Assembly (NCBI GenBank): GCA_900549055.1
Contig: URNB01000044.1
Location: forward strand, 1-14,712
Length of the DNA stretch: 14,712 nt
Direction: 5' to 3'
DNA from: an uncultured Oscillospiraceae bacterium
GTDB lineage: Bacteria; Bacillota; Clostridia; Oscillospirales; Acutalibacteraceae
The notes under the pieces are model-generated. The model ran no database searches. It had not been told where the DNA came from and saw nothing but the letters and a program-made list of their open reading frames with translations. Of the stretch, positions 1-8,152 are shown piece by piece (within the stretch, counting starts at the first letter, position 1; every line of letters begins with the position of its first letter). A program made the position numbers and the translations under genes.

Positions 1-405
1 GTTATCCTCAAGGTCGTGCATTTGCTCAAGCATATTTGAGGGGACCTCCCTTGCCTGAACGATAAAGAACTGGCTGCCGTTTGTATCGGGCCCCGAATTT
101 GCCATGGAAAGCGCACCGCGCAGATTGTGGAGCTCGGGATCAAATTCATCGGAAAAGCTGCCGCCCCAAATAGATTCGCCGCCCGTGCCGTTGCCGCGCG
201 GATCGCCGCCCTGAATCATAAAATCGTTTATAACGCGGTGGAATTTAAGCCCGTTATAATACCCGTTTTTGGAGTGGGTCACAAAGTTTTCCACCGTTTT
301 GGGCGCTTTTTCGGGGAACAGCTTAATTTTAATATCCCCCATATTTGTGTGCATAACCGCCAAAGTGTCTCCTTTTTGCGGCGCTGATAACTGAATTGCT
401 GCCAT
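1..405 (-). CDS. Peptidyl-prolyl cis-trans isomerase, cyclophilin type (3' end outside window)
   Basis: The first 135 residues of a cyclophilin, which catalyses cis-trans isomerisation of proline peptide bonds during protein folding. No signal peptide is visible, so it should be cytoplasmic. Seen in the translation: FHRVINDFMIQGGD (about 55-68) holds the catalytic Arg57 and Gln65, and MANSGPDTNGSQFFI (about 101-115) is the second half of the active site. The segment GGESIWGGSFSDEFDP between them is an insertion typical of bacterial single-domain forms. The start is the ATG at 403-405, with GGAGGT 9 nt upstream (415-420). The frame is open to base 1, so the C-terminus lies outside. The gene is divergent from nrdR and shares its promoter region. 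The family is certain; the exact paralogue (ppiA or ppiB) is not. Confidence 0.95.
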   Translation of the reverse strand, partial: MAAIQLSAPQKGDTLAVMHTNMGDIKIKLFPEKAPKTVENFVTHSKNGYYNGLKFHRVINDFMIQGGDPRGNGTGGESIWGGSFSDEFDPELHNLRGALSMANSGPDTNGSQFFIVQAREVPSNMLEQMHDLEDN

Positions 406-443
406 AATTGCTTTACCTCCGATTGATTTTTTGCTTTTAATAC

Positions 444-472
444 TTGTATTTTACTACTATATATTGTATAAT
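444..472 (+). promoter_or_regulatory. Promoter of the nrdR-gltX-glnS operon
   Basis: TTGTAT (444-449), 17 nt, then a perfect TATAAT (467-472). Transcription would start near 479, about 30 nt before the nrdR ATG. The spacer contains the NrdR box. The -35 is weak against TTGACA, but the spacing and -10 are ideal. Confidence 0.75.
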
Positions 473-476
473 ACAA
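448..476 (-). promoter_or_regulatory. Divergent promoter of the cyclophilin gene
   Basis: Read on the minus strand: TTGTAT (476-471), 17 nt, TAAAAT (453-448). It overlaps the nrdR promoter almost completely, so each promoter's -35 overlaps the other's -10. The identical -35 hexamers come from the two arms of one inverted repeat. The cyclophilin start codon is about 43 nt downstream of the -10. Confidence 0.6.
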
Positions 477-507
477 GTACTTTTTAAATTAAGAGGAGTA
501 GTTTTTT

Positions 508-963
508 ATGAAATGTCCTTTTTGCAGCTTTGAGGAAAGCAAGGTGATTGATTCCCGCCCGACCGATGAGGGTCAGAGAATCCGCCGCCGCAGGGAGTGT
601 TTAAGCTGCGGTAAGCGCTTTACTACCTACGAAATTATTGAAAGCCTGCCGATAATCGTTATAAAAAAGGATAAATCGCGCGAAACCTTTAACAGGGACA
701 AGCTTATGACGGGACTTTTGCGCGCCTGCGAAAAACGTCCGGTATCAATTGACACGCTTGACAATATGATTGACGAAATTGAAACCACCCTGCAAAACTC
801 GCTTGACAGAGAGGTTAGCAGCGAAAAAATAGGTCAGCTTGTTATGGAAAAGCTTAAAAAGATAGACGAGGTGGCGTATGTTCGCTTTGCCTCTGTTTAC
901 CGCCAGTTTAAGGATATCAACACATTTATGCGCGAATTAAATAAGCTGCTTTCAAGCGATTAA
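508..963 (+). CDS. nrdR: Transcriptional repressor NrdR
   Basis: NrdR represses ribonucleotide reductase genes in response to the ATP/dATP ratio. At 151 aa it is the usual length. Seen: an N-terminal zinc ribbon with Cys3, Cys6, Cys31 and Cys34 (MKCPFC and CLSCGKRFTTYE), with the Arg-rich RIRRRRE between. An ATP-cone domain follows (about 49-139), starting at IIVIKKDKSRETFNRDKL and ending near VYRQFKDI. The ATG has GAGGAG about 9 nt upstream. It is first in a plus-strand run with gltX (13-nt gap). No nrd reductase gene is in the window, so the main targets are elsewhere. The box in its own promoter points to autoregulation. Confidence 0.97.
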   Translation: MKCPFCSFEESKVIDSRPTDEGQRIRRRRECLSCGKRFTTYEIIESLPIIVIKKDKSRETFNRDKLMTGLLRACEKRPVSIDTLDNMIDEIETTLQNSLDREVSSEKIGQLVMEKLKKIDEVAYVRFASVYRQFKDINTFMRELNKLLSSD

Positions 964-976
964 CGGAGAGTATTCT

Positions 977-2629
977 ATGAATGAAAACGAAAGAATGGCG
1001 GAGCTGCTGCTCCCCAATATAACCAAAACCCCCGATTATTACGAGGAATTATATAAACCGAGGAATTTACCCGAGGGCGCGCGCGTTACCCGCGTAGCGC
1101 CGAGCCCCACGGGATATTTACACCTCGGCACGCTTTTCACCGCGCTTGTAAACCGCATTACCGCGACATCAAGCGGCGGAATTTTCTACACCCGAATTGA
1201 GGATACCGATAAAAAGCGCGAGGTTGAGGGCGGTATTGACGATATTATAGGCGGGCTTGACCGTTTCGGAATAAAAATTGACGAGGGCTTTATAAGCGGT
1301 GATAAACAGACAGGCGATTACGCGCCCTATAAGCAGAGCGAGCGCGCCGAAATCTATCAGACCTACGCTAAAAGCCTTATAAAACAGGGGCTTGCTTACC
1401 CCTGCTTCTGCACGCCCGAAGAGCTTGAGGAAACGCGCCGCGTGCAGGAGGAGCAAAAGGTACGCACCGGCTACCACGGCGAGTGGGCAAAGCACAGGAA
1501 TATAACCGCAGATGAGGCAGCCGCACTTATAGCCGAGGGCAAGCCGTATGTTGTGCGCCTGCGCTCACCCGGTAACGAAGAAAATAAAATTGTATTTGAC
1601 GATTGCATTAAGGGCAAAATAGAAATGCCCGAGAATGACGAAGACTTTGTAATTTTAAAATCCGACGGAATACCCACCTACCACTTTGCGCACGCGGTGG
1701 ACGACCACTTAATGCGCACTACACACGTTTTGCGCGGGGATGAATGGATATCCTCTGTGCCGAAGCACATTCAGCTCTTTAAGCTCTTAGGCTTTAAGGT
1801 GCCGAAATACGGTCATATTTCCCCCATTATGAAGCTTGAAAACGGCGCAAAGCGCAAAATTTCAAAGCGCAAGGACCCCGAGGCTGCAGTTCATTTCTTC
1901 GCTGAAGAAGGCTATGACCCGAACGGAGTTATAGAGTATCTTATGACGGTGGCGGCTTCTGATTTTGAGGACTGGCGCAGAGCCAATCCCGAAAAACCGT
2001 ATACCGAATTTAAGTTTAACCTTAAAAAAATGAGCGTTTCAGGCGCGCTTTTCGATAACGATAAGCTGAACGACGTAAGCAAGACCTATATATCAAAGCT
2101 TTCGGGAGATACGGTTTATGACCGCCTGACAGAGTGGGCGCGCGAATTTGATACGGAATTTTACTCTCTCTTAATACGCGATCCCGATTACACCAAGGCT
2201 ATGCTTTCAATAGACCGCGACGTTCCCAAGCCCCGCAAGGATATTGCGAAGTGGAACGAAGCGAAAAACTATTTCTCCTACTTTTTTGCAGAGCTTTACG
2301 AGGAAAATTTAGCGCTGCCCGAGAATATAGAACCTGCAGACGCAAAGGCTTTCCTGCAAAAATACAAAACTCTTTACAACACATCGGACGACCGACAGCA
2401 ATGGTTCAATGTTATTAAAAACATTGCGCCCGAAATCGGCTTTGCCGCAGAAACAAAGCAGTATAAGGCAGACCCTGCAAGCTTTAAGGGTCACGCCGGT
2501 GATTTAAGCACGGTTTTACGCATTGCAATAACCGGAAGGCGCAACACCCCCGACCTATGCAGCATTATGCAGGTTTTGGGATATGATACCTGTATTGCCC
2601 GCATTGACAAGGCGATAAATACGCTTTAG
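977..2629 (+). CDS. gltX: Glutamate--tRNA ligase
   Basis: A class I aminoacyl-tRNA synthetase that charges tRNA-Glu with glutamate in the cytoplasm. Seen: the HIGH-type signature APSPTGYLHLGT (HLGT at 49-52), YTRIEDTD (71-78) in the glutamate site, YPCFC (141-145), RGDEW (253-257) and the KMSKS-type loop KISKRK (294-299). The all-helical anticodon-binding part fills about 350-550. At 550 aa it is longer than the common 470-500 aa bacterial GluRS, partly because about 35 residues precede the catalytic core. The ATG follows a CGGAGA ribosome site. Because glnS follows directly, this enzyme probably discriminates and does not misacylate tRNA-Gln; that is inference. Confidence 0.96.
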   Translation: MNENERMAELLLPNITKTPDYYEELYKPRNLPEGARVTRVAPSPTGYLHLGTLFTALVNRITATSSGGIFYTRIEDTDKKREVEGGIDDIIGGLDRFGIKIDEGFISGDKQTGDYAPYKQSERAEIYQTYAKSLIKQGLAYPCFCTPEELEETRRVQEEQKVRTGYHGEWAKHRNITADEAAALIAEGKPYVVRLRSPGNEENKIVFDDCIKGKIEMPENDEDFVILKSDGIPTYHFAHAVDDHLMRTTHVLRGDEWISSVPKHIQLFKLLGFKVPKYGHISPIMKLENGAKRKISKRKDPEAAVHFFAEEGYDPNGVIEYLMTVAASDFEDWRRANPEKPYTEFKFNLKKMSVSGALFDNDKLNDVSKTYISKLSGDTVYDRLTEWAREFDTEFYSLLIRDPDYTKAMLSIDRDVPKPRKDIAKWNEAKNYFSYFFAELYEENLALPENIEPADAKAFLQKYKTLYNTSDDRQQWFNVIKNIAPEIGFAAETKQYKADPASFKGHAGDLSTVLRIAITGRRNTPDLCSIMQVLGYDTCIARIDKAINTL

Positions 2630-2643
2630 AAGGAGTTTTTAAA

Positions 2644-4329
2644 TTGTCAGAAGAAATTAAAACGGCTGAAAATGCAACAGCCTCCAATTTTATACATGAT
2701 TTTATAGACGAGGACCTGAAAGAGGGGGTATACACCCATGTTCAGACCCGTTTCCCGCCCGAGCCTAACGGATATTTGCATATCGGTCATGCAAAGGCTA
2801 TCTGCATAGATTTTTCAACCGCCGAAAAATACGGCGGCATTTGCAACCTGCGCTTTGACGATACAAACCCCGTTAAGGAAGACGTTGAGTATGTTGACGC
2901 TATAGAGCGCGATATTAAATGGCTCGGCTTTAACTGGGCTAATGTTTACTATGCGTCGGATTATTTTGATTTTCTTTACGAGTGCGCCCTAAAGCTTATT
3001 GATAAAGGGCTTGCCTATGTTGACGAGGCTTCGGCCGATGAAATACGCGAAATGCGCGGAACACTTACAGAGCCGGGCACCGAAAGTCCTTACCGCAACC
3101 GCCCGATTGAAGAAACCAAAGAGCTATTCCGCCGTATGACCGACGGTGAATTCCCCGACGGTGCAATGGTGCTGCGGGCTAAAATCGATATGTCGTCATC
3201 AAACCTTAATATGCGCGACCCGATTATTTACCGCATTATGAAAGCCACCCACCACCGCACGGGGGATAAATGGTGCGTATACCCGATGTATGACTTTGCG
3301 CACCCGTTAAGTGATGCTAAAGAGGGGGTTACGCACTCGCTCTGCTCGCTCGAATTTGAAAATCACCGCCCGCTTTACAACTGGTTTTTAGAGGCGCTTG
3401 ATATTCCCACCCCGCCGCGCCAGATAGAGTTTGCGCGCATGAACTTAAACTACACCCTTACCAGCAAGCGCAAATGCTTAAAGCTTGTAAACGACGGCTT
3501 GGTAAGCGGTTGGGACGACCCCAGAATGGCTACCATATGCGGTATGCGCCGCCGCGGCTACCCCGCCGCAGCTATACGCGCGTTTGTTGATAAAATAGGC
3601 GTTTCAAAGGCATACAGCGTTATTGATTACGCGCTGCTTGAATCCTGCGTGCGTGATAACCTGAATGAGAATGCCGACCGCGCAATGGCGGTTTTGCGCC
3701 CCTTAAAAATAATAATCGACAATTACCCCGAAAACAAGACCGAAGAAATTGAAATTGACGTAAACCCCGGTAAGCCCGAAAAAGGCAAGCGCAGCGTTAC
3801 ATTTTCGCGTGAGATATTTATTGAGCAGGACGATTTTATGCTTGACCCACCCGGTAAATATTTCAGGCTTTGCCCCGCAAAAGAGGTTCGCCTAAAGGGC
3901 GCTTACTACATTAAGTACGCATCCCACGAAGCAGATGAAAACGGTAATATAACCGCCGTTCACTGCACCTATGACCCCGAAAGCTACGGCGGCGAAACGC
4001 CCGACGGCAGAAAGGTAAAGGGCACGCTGCACTGGGTAAGCGCGGATAATTCGGTTGAAGCCGAGGTAAGGCTTTATGAGCGGCTGTTTAATGTGCCGAA
4101 CCCGAGCGATGAGGAGGGCGTATCCTCCTTTGCGGATAATATAAATCCCGAATCGCTCACGGTGCTTGAAGGCTGCCGAATTGATAAATCGCTGGCAGGC
4201 GTTAAACCGGGGGATACCTTCCAGTTTATGCGCCAGGGCTATTTCTGCACCGATACCGATTCTTCGCCCGAGCGACTTGTATTCAACCGCACCGTTGCAC
4301 TTAAGGACTCGTTTGCTAAAAAGGCGTAA
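2644..4329 (+). CDS. glnS: Glutamine--tRNA ligase
   Basis: Charges tRNA-Gln directly with glutamine. Seen: RFPPEPNGYLHIGHAK with HIGH at 46-49, NLRFDDTNP (68-76), the conserved SLCSLEFENHRPLYNW region (232-247), and the second ATP loop LTSKRK (272-277), where many GlnRS have MSKRK. The catalytic domain is followed by the two-barrel anticodon domain (about 340-555), which marks GlnRS and not GluRS. Length 561 aa is normal. The start is TTG, supported by AGAAGGAG (2628-2635) overlapping the gltX stop; no ATG is nearby. Many Bacillota lack GlnRS and use GatCAB, so its presence is a lineage hint. Confidence 0.96.
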   Translation: MSEEIKTAENATASNFIHDFIDEDLKEGVYTHVQTRFPPEPNGYLHIGHAKAICIDFSTAEKYGGICNLRFDDTNPVKEDVEYVDAIERDIKWLGFNWANVYYASDYFDFLYECALKLIDKGLAYVDEASADEIREMRGTLTEPGTESPYRNRPIEETKELFRRMTDGEFPDGAMVLRAKIDMSSSNLNMRDPIIYRIMKATHHRTGDKWCVYPMYDFAHPLSDAKEGVTHSLCSLEFENHRPLYNWFLEALDIPTPPRQIEFARMNLNYTLTSKRKCLKLVNDGLVSGWDDPRMATICGMRRRGYPAAAIRAFVDKIGVSKAYSVIDYALLESCVRDNLNENADRAMAVLRPLKIIIDNYPENKTEEIEIDVNPGKPEKGKRSVTFSREIFIEQDDFMLDPPGKYFRLCPAKEVRLKGAYYIKYASHEADENGNITAVHCTYDPESYGGETPDGRKVKGTLHWVSADNSVEAEVRLYERLFNVPNPSDEEGVSSFADNINPESLTVLEGCRIDKSLAGVKPGDTFQFMRQGYFCTDTDSSPERLVFNRTVALKDSFAKKA

Positions 4330-4332
4330 GCT

Positions 4333-5082
4333 ATGACTGTAAACGATATTTTTGAATTTCTGAACGGTATAGCGCCTGTAAACACCGCCTGCGATTTTGA
4401 TAATGCGGGCATATTAGTCGGAGACCCGTCAGCCGAGGTGAGCGGCGCGGTTGTGGCGCTTGACTGCACCGCGTCCGCTATAAAAACGGCAATAAAAAAT
4501 AACTGTGAATTGATTATAACCCACCACCCTGTTATATTCGACCCGCTGAAAACCGTGCTTACGGGCAGTACCGTTTTCGAGCTCATAAAAAGCGGTATTT
4601 CGGTTATATCAATGCACACAAACCTTGATATTGCCGTATCGGGCGTTAACGATTGCTTATGCCGCGTGCTTGGATTCGATAATTTTGAAAAAAGACCCTC
4701 AAGCGACGGATATCTGCTGAATTTTGCAGAGCTTGATACTCCGCTATCGGCAGATGAATTGGCGCGGCATATTAAAGAAAAGCTCGGCGGAAGCGTTAAA
4801 TTTACCGACAGCGGCAAAAGCATAAAAAAAGTCGCCCTCTGCTCGGGCAGCGGCGGCGGATATGCTTTTGACACTGCGGTATCATGCTGCGACGCGCTTA
4901 TAACGGCGGATGTTAAGCACAGTATTTTCATAGACACAGAGCGCCTCGGAATTTCTGTGTTTGACGCGGGGCATTTTAACACCGAGGATGTGGTTACAGA
5001 ACCACTGAAAGGCCTGCTTTCGGAGAAATTTAAAACCGTAAGCTTTTATACCGATCATCACTCGGAAATTAAATATGTATAA
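4333..5082 (+). CDS. Nif3-like dinuclear metal centre protein
   Basis: A member of the Nif3/YbgI/YqfO family, toroidal hexamers with two metal ions per subunit. Their cellular role is unsettled, despite the label 'GTP cyclohydrolase 1 type 2' found in databases. Seen: DNAGILVGD (23-31), the metal-binding ITHHPVIFDP (62-71, His64 and His65), MHTNLD (94-99, Asp99), and the C-terminal DAGHFNTE (211-218, His214 and Glu218). At 249 aa it matches the short YbgI type and lacks the CutA-like insert of the longer YqfO type. The ATG is only 3 nt after the glnS stop and has no clear ribosome site of its own, so translation is probably coupled to glnS. It is the last gene of the operon. Confidence 0.92.
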   Translation: MTVNDIFEFLNGIAPVNTACDFDNAGILVGDPSAEVSGAVVALDCTASAIKTAIKNNCELIITHHPVIFDPLKTVLTGSTVFELIKSGISVISMHTNLDIAVSGVNDCLCRVLGFDNFEKRPSSDGYLLNFAELDTPLSADELARHIKEKLGGSVKFTDSGKSIKKVALCSGSGGGYAFDTAVSCCDALITADVKHSIFIDTERLGISVFDAGHFNTEDVVTEPLKGLLSEKFKTVSFYTDHHSEIKYV

Positions 5083-5086
5083 CAAA

Positions 5087-5117
5087 TGCCGCTGCAGCTT
5101 ATAAGGCCGCAGCGGCA
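5087..5117. terminator. Hairpin terminator between convergent genes
   Basis: A perfect 9-bp GC-rich stem, TGCCGCTGC (5087-5095) and GCAGCGGCA (5109-5117), with a 13-nt loop. It begins 4 nt after the nif3-like stop codon. The plus side continues AAAATTATTTATCT and the minus side TTTGTTATA, so the U-runs are weak both ways. It plausibly ends transcription from both convergent units. Confidence 0.7.
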
Positions 5118-5133
5118 AAATTATTTATCTGTT

Positions 5134-5715
5134 TTAAAGCGATGCATCTTCAAAAATTATATCGGAAGAAATTATATTGAAGCCGAATGCCGAATTTTCA
5201 TTTTTCACGAAAAGTGTTGAAGCCTTGGCGGTTTCCGCTTCACTGTCATGCGAGAAAATTTGAACCACGGTCACAACTGTATAGCTGCCGTCCTCATTCT
5301 CGGTGATGACGGGATTTGAATGCTTATAAACCGAGAAGCCGCGCGGAATAACATACACATAATTTTCACGCTGCGGGAAATCCTTTGTGACGGCGGCAAA
5401 ATCGACACCTTCCACACCGTACATATTGTAAAGGTAACCGGAAATCACGCCACTCGAAATATAGCCGTTCTCCGCCCTGTCAAGCAAAGCAACCTCGGAG
5501 CATGCGGTCATTTCATAAACACTGTCAAACGCGTCATTATAAACGAAATTATGATTAAGCATATTGAGAAAGCGCGCACTCAAAATCTTTTCCTGTGAAA
5601 CTGCCGGCGCTGACGGTTTTTCGGTAGCGGTCGCCGCGGGCTTAACCGAAAGTGAAGAAAAAGAAATCAGCAAAACAAATGCCAGTGCTGCAATGCTTAA
5701 AATTCCCTTTTTCAT
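5134..5715 (-). CDS. Secreted protein of unknown function
   Basis: I do not recognise the family. The 193-aa product starts MKKG followed by a hydrophobic stretch (5-24), a signal peptide or anchor. There is no Cys after it, so it is not a lipoprotein. An Ala/Pro/Thr-rich linker (27-41) leads to a folded domain of about 145 residues, which has patterned strands such as YVYVIPRGFSVY (119-130) and SYTVVTVVQIF (144-154) and a single Cys72. Function would be outside the membrane. The ATG has a GGAGG site about 7 nt upstream. It is a single gene with its own promoter and is not co-transcribed with serA, because a hairpin lies between them. Confidence 0.8.
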   Translation of the reverse strand: MKKGILSIAALAFVLLISFSSLSVKPAATATEKPSAPAVSQEKILSARFLNMLNHNFVYNDAFDSVYEMTACSEVALLDRAENGYISSGVISGYLYNMYGVEGVDFAAVTKDFPQRENYVYVIPRGFSVYKHSNPVITENEDGSYTVVTVVQIFSHDSEAETAKASTLFVKNENSAFGFNIISSDIIFEDASL

Positions 5716-5747
5716 ACTACCGCCTCCAAGCTTTTCTTCTGTTTATA

Positions 5748-5776
5748 ATTATATACCGAATTTTCAAAAAGTACAA
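5748..5776 (-). promoter_or_regulatory. Promoter of the secreted-protein gene
   Basis: Minus strand: TTGTAC (5776-5771), 17 nt, TATAAT (5753-5748). The -10 is perfect and lies 32 nt before the start codon. Confidence 0.7.
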
Positions 5777-5818
5777 AAACAATTCGGTTACAAATGGTAT
5801 CAAAGCTGTTACATTTAA

Positions 5819-5854
5819 ACGCCCCCTGTCAACCGTTCGGCTGACAGGGGGCGT
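5819..5854 (-). terminator. Terminator of the serC-serA operon
   Basis: A perfect 13-bp inverted repeat, ACGCCCCCTGTCA (5819-5831) and TGACAGGGGGCGT (5842-5854), with a 10-nt loop that can pair further. It starts 25 nt after the serA stop. On the minus strand TTTAAAT follows, a short U-rich tail; the plus side has none, so it acts for serA. Confidence 0.8.
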
Positions 5855-5879
5855 GTGTTAATGCTCCTGATTCGTTAAA

Positions 5880-7040
5880 TCAAATAACCCTTACTCTTAT
5901 AACCCCGGAAATAGCGCCGATCTTATCGGCAACATCCGAAACATCTGCCTTACTGACATCAAGCATTGTATATGCATAATCCCCGCGGGATTTATTAAGC
6001 AGGTTTTCAATGTTTACATTATCCCCCGCGAATATCCCCGTAATGGCGGTAAGCATATTCGGGATATTTTTGTGTATAACGCAGATTCTGCTTTCCCCGC
6101 TGCGCGGCATTACAATTTCCGGCAGGTTTACGGAGTTGACGATATTGCCGTTTTCAATGTAATCTATAAGCTCTTTAGCAGCCATTCCCGCGCAGTTATC
6201 CTCCGATTCGGGGGTCGAAGCGCCGAGGTGCGGTATTGCAATAACGCCCTGCGCGCCCAAAATATCGTCGGACGGGAAATCGGTAACATAGGAAGCAACC
6301 TTGCCCGCTTCGAGCGCTGCCAAAAGGTCTTCGCTGTTTACAAGTCCGCCGCGCGCGAAATTGAGAATACGCACGCCGTCCTTCATTTTAGCAATAGCCG
6401 CAGCGTTTATAAGGTTTTTGGTGGAATCGGTCAGCGGCACATGCACGGTAATATAATCGCACTTTTCAAAAATTTCGTTTATATCGAAAATATGGACCGC
6501 ATTGTGGGTCAAATTCCATGCGGATTTAACCGAGAGGTACGGGTCGTAGCCGAAAACCTTCATACCGAGGGCGTTTGCGGCGTTCGCCACCATAACGCCT
6601 ATAGCACCGAGACCTATAACACCCAGGGTCTTGCCCTTAATTTCAGGGCCGGCAAAAGCGCCTTTGCCCTTTTCTACCTCTTTGCCTACCTCTGCGCCGT
6701 CGCCCTTAAGGGTCTTAGCCCACTCAATGCCCGAAACCACGCGGCGCGAGCTGATAAGCAAACCCGCTATAACCAGCTCCTTAACAGCATTGGCATTTGC
6801 TCCCGGAGTGTTGAAAACAACTATTCCCTGCTCGGAGCAGCGGTCAATCGGTATATTATTTGTTCCCGCTCCCGCGCGCGCTATGGCTTTAAGGCTTGCG
6901 GGAAACTCCTCATCATGCAGCGCGGCAGATCGCACAATAGCACCGTCGGCATTTTCCACTTCATCGCCTACCGTATATTTATCATCAAAGGCTTCAAGAC
7001 CGATTTTGGAGATTTTATTGTAGGTTTTAATTTTATACAT
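5880..7040 (-). CDS. serA: D-3-phosphoglycerate dehydrogenase
   Basis: Oxidises 3-phosphoglycerate to 3-phosphohydroxypyruvate with NAD, the first step of serine synthesis. Seen: substrate-site RAGAGTNNIP (55-64), the Rossmann motif GVIGLGAIG (140-148), catalytic Arg230 in NFARGGLV, His271 in PHLGAST, and a single C-terminal ACT domain (about 315-386), usually the serine-feedback site. There is no intervening ASB domain, and 386 aa fits this compact type. The catalytic Glu region reads VTDFPSDD (252-259), with Asp258 where I would expect Glu. The ATG shares one base with the serC stop (TAATG), and the site GGAGGAG lies inside the end of serC. Translation is therefore coupled. Confidence 0.95.
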   Translation of the reverse strand: MYKIKTYNKISKIGLEAFDDKYTVGDEVENADGAIVRSAALHDEEFPASLKAIARAGAGTNNIPIDRCSEQGIVVFNTPGANANAVKELVIAGLLISSRRVVSGIEWAKTLKGDGAEVGKEVEKGKGAFAGPEIKGKTLGVIGLGAIGVMVANAANALGMKVFGYDPYLSVKSAWNLTHNAVHIFDINEIFEKCDYITVHVPLTDSTKNLINAAAIAKMKDGVRILNFARGGLVNSEDLLAALEAGKVASYVTDFPSDDILGAQGVIAIPHLGASTPESEDNCAGMAAKELIDYIENGNIVNSVNLPEIVMPRSGESRICVIHKNIPNMLTAITGIFAGDNVNIENLLNKSRGDYAYTMLDVSKADVSDVADKIGAISGVIRVRVI

Positions 7041-8122
7041 TACGCGTTCTCCTCCTCAAACTTCTTCATAAACTCAACCAGCTTTTCAACGCCCTCTATC
7101 GGCATTGCATTATAAATTGAAGCGCGCATGCCGCCTACAGACCTGTGACCCTTAATGTTCACAAAGCCCGCCTTTTTAGCCTCAACTACAAACTTAGCGT
7201 CCAATTCCTCGCTGCCGGTTACAAACGGTACATTCATAAGCGAGCGATCCTCGGGAACGACAGTACCCTTGAAAAGCTTGCTGTTATCAAGAAAATCATA
7301 AAGAATCTTCGCTTTTTTCTCGTTGATTTTCTTCATTTCCTCAAGTCCGCCTATTTTCTTTATCCACTTAAAGGTAAGTCCCGCAATATAAATTGCATAG
7401 CAGGGCGGAGTGTTGAACATTGAGCCGTTATCGGCATGGGTCGCGTAATTGAGCATTGTGGGGGTGATATCCATAGCGTGACCGATTAAATCCTTGCGGA
7501 TTATAACGATGGTAACGCCTGCGGGAGCAACATTTTTCTGCGCGCCCGCATACAAAACGCCGAACTTCGTAACATCGATAGGCTCTGACAGTATGCAGCT
7601 TGAAATATCGGCCACAAGCGGAACATCGCCCGTATCGGGCAGCTCGTGGTATTTTGTGCCGTAAATGGTGTTGTTCATGCAGATGTGAACATAATCCGCC
7701 TCGGGGTCGAAATCGGCACGGGTGGTTTTCGGGATATAAGAAAAGGTCTTATCCGCACTTGAAGCCACGGCTCTTGCCTTGCCGTAGCGCGCCGCCTCTT
7801 TGTAAGCCTTGTTAGCCCACTGACCTGTTATAATATAATCCGCCTTGCCGTTTTTGGTCATAAGGTTCAGCGGCACCATTGCAAACTGGGTCGAAGCGCC
7901 GCCCTGTAAAAACAGCACATCATAATTATCGGGAATATTCATAATTTCGCGGAGGTTCTTCTCCGTCTCGTCAAATATTGCCTGATATTCCTTTGAGCGG
8001 TGGGACATCTCCATAACCGACTGACCCGTCTCGCCGTATTCCATCATTTCCGCAGCAGCGGTCTTCAAAACATCCTCGGGCAGCATTGAAGGGCCTGCGC
8101 TGAAATTATAAACTCTTGCCAT
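7040..8122 (-). CDS. serC: Phosphoserine aminotransferase
   Basis: A class V PLP aminotransferase that turns 3-phosphohydroxypyruvate plus glutamate into 3-phosphoserine, the step after SerA. The enzyme can also serve in PLP synthesis. Seen: YNFSAGPSMLP near the N-terminus, SHRSKEY (40-46), the cofactor phosphate loop GGAST (74-78), Asp172 in VADISS, and the Schiff-base Lys196 in YAGAQKNVAPAG. The C-terminal GHRSVGGMRASIYNA (325-339) holds substrate-binding arginines. Length 360 aa is normal. The ATG has GGAGG 8 nt upstream. It is first in the serC-serA pair. No serB phosphatase is in the window. Confidence 0.97.
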   Translation of the reverse strand: MARVYNFSAGPSMLPEDVLKTAAAEMMEYGETGQSVMEMSHRSKEYQAIFDETEKNLREIMNIPDNYDVLFLQGGASTQFAMVPLNLMTKNGKADYIITGQWANKAYKEAARYGKARAVASSADKTFSYIPKTTRADFDPEADYVHICMNNTIYGTKYHELPDTGDVPLVADISSCILSEPIDVTKFGVLYAGAQKNVAPAGVTIVIIRKDLIGHAMDITPTMLNYATHADNGSMFNTPPCYAIYIAGLTFKWIKKIGGLEEMKKINEKKAKILYDFLDNSKLFKGTVVPEDRSLMNVPFVTGSEELDAKFVVEAKKAGFVNIKGHRSVGGMRASIYNAMPIEGVEKLVEFMKKFEEENA

Positions 8123-8152
8123 ATTATTTTCCTCCGTAAAAGCGTGATCTTT

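Larger units (their letters stand above)
441..479. promoter_or_regulatory. NrdR box inside a 10-bp inverted repeat
   Basis: Positions 457-466 read CTATATATTG, an exact fit to CWATATATWG, the core of the NrdR box (known consensus ACACWATATATWGTGT). The outer consensus bases match only partly. The box is flanked by a perfect inverted repeat, TACTTGTATT (441-450) and AATACAAGTA (470-479), centred within 2 bp of the box. NrdR bound here would cover the spacer of both divergent promoters, which suggests that nrdR represses itself and perhaps the cyclophilin gene. NrdR usually binds paired boxes; I found no convincing second box nearby. Confidence 0.6.

Noticed and set aside
2644..4329. glnS as a second GluRS
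   Set aside because: The RFPPEPNGYLHIGHAK signature and the two-barrel C-terminal domain are GlnRS features; GluRS of the bacterial type has a helical C-terminus, as seen in the gene before it.
4239..4982. A 247-codon minus-strand open frame opposite glnS and the nif3-like gene
   Set aside because: Ser/Thr/Pro-rich shadow translation with no motifs; both plus-strand genes here are clear family members.
6072..7115. A 347-codon plus-strand open frame opposite serA and the end of serC
   Set aside because: It is fully antisense to well-recognised serA and serC sequence, has no domain-like content, and arises from codon bias on the coding strand.
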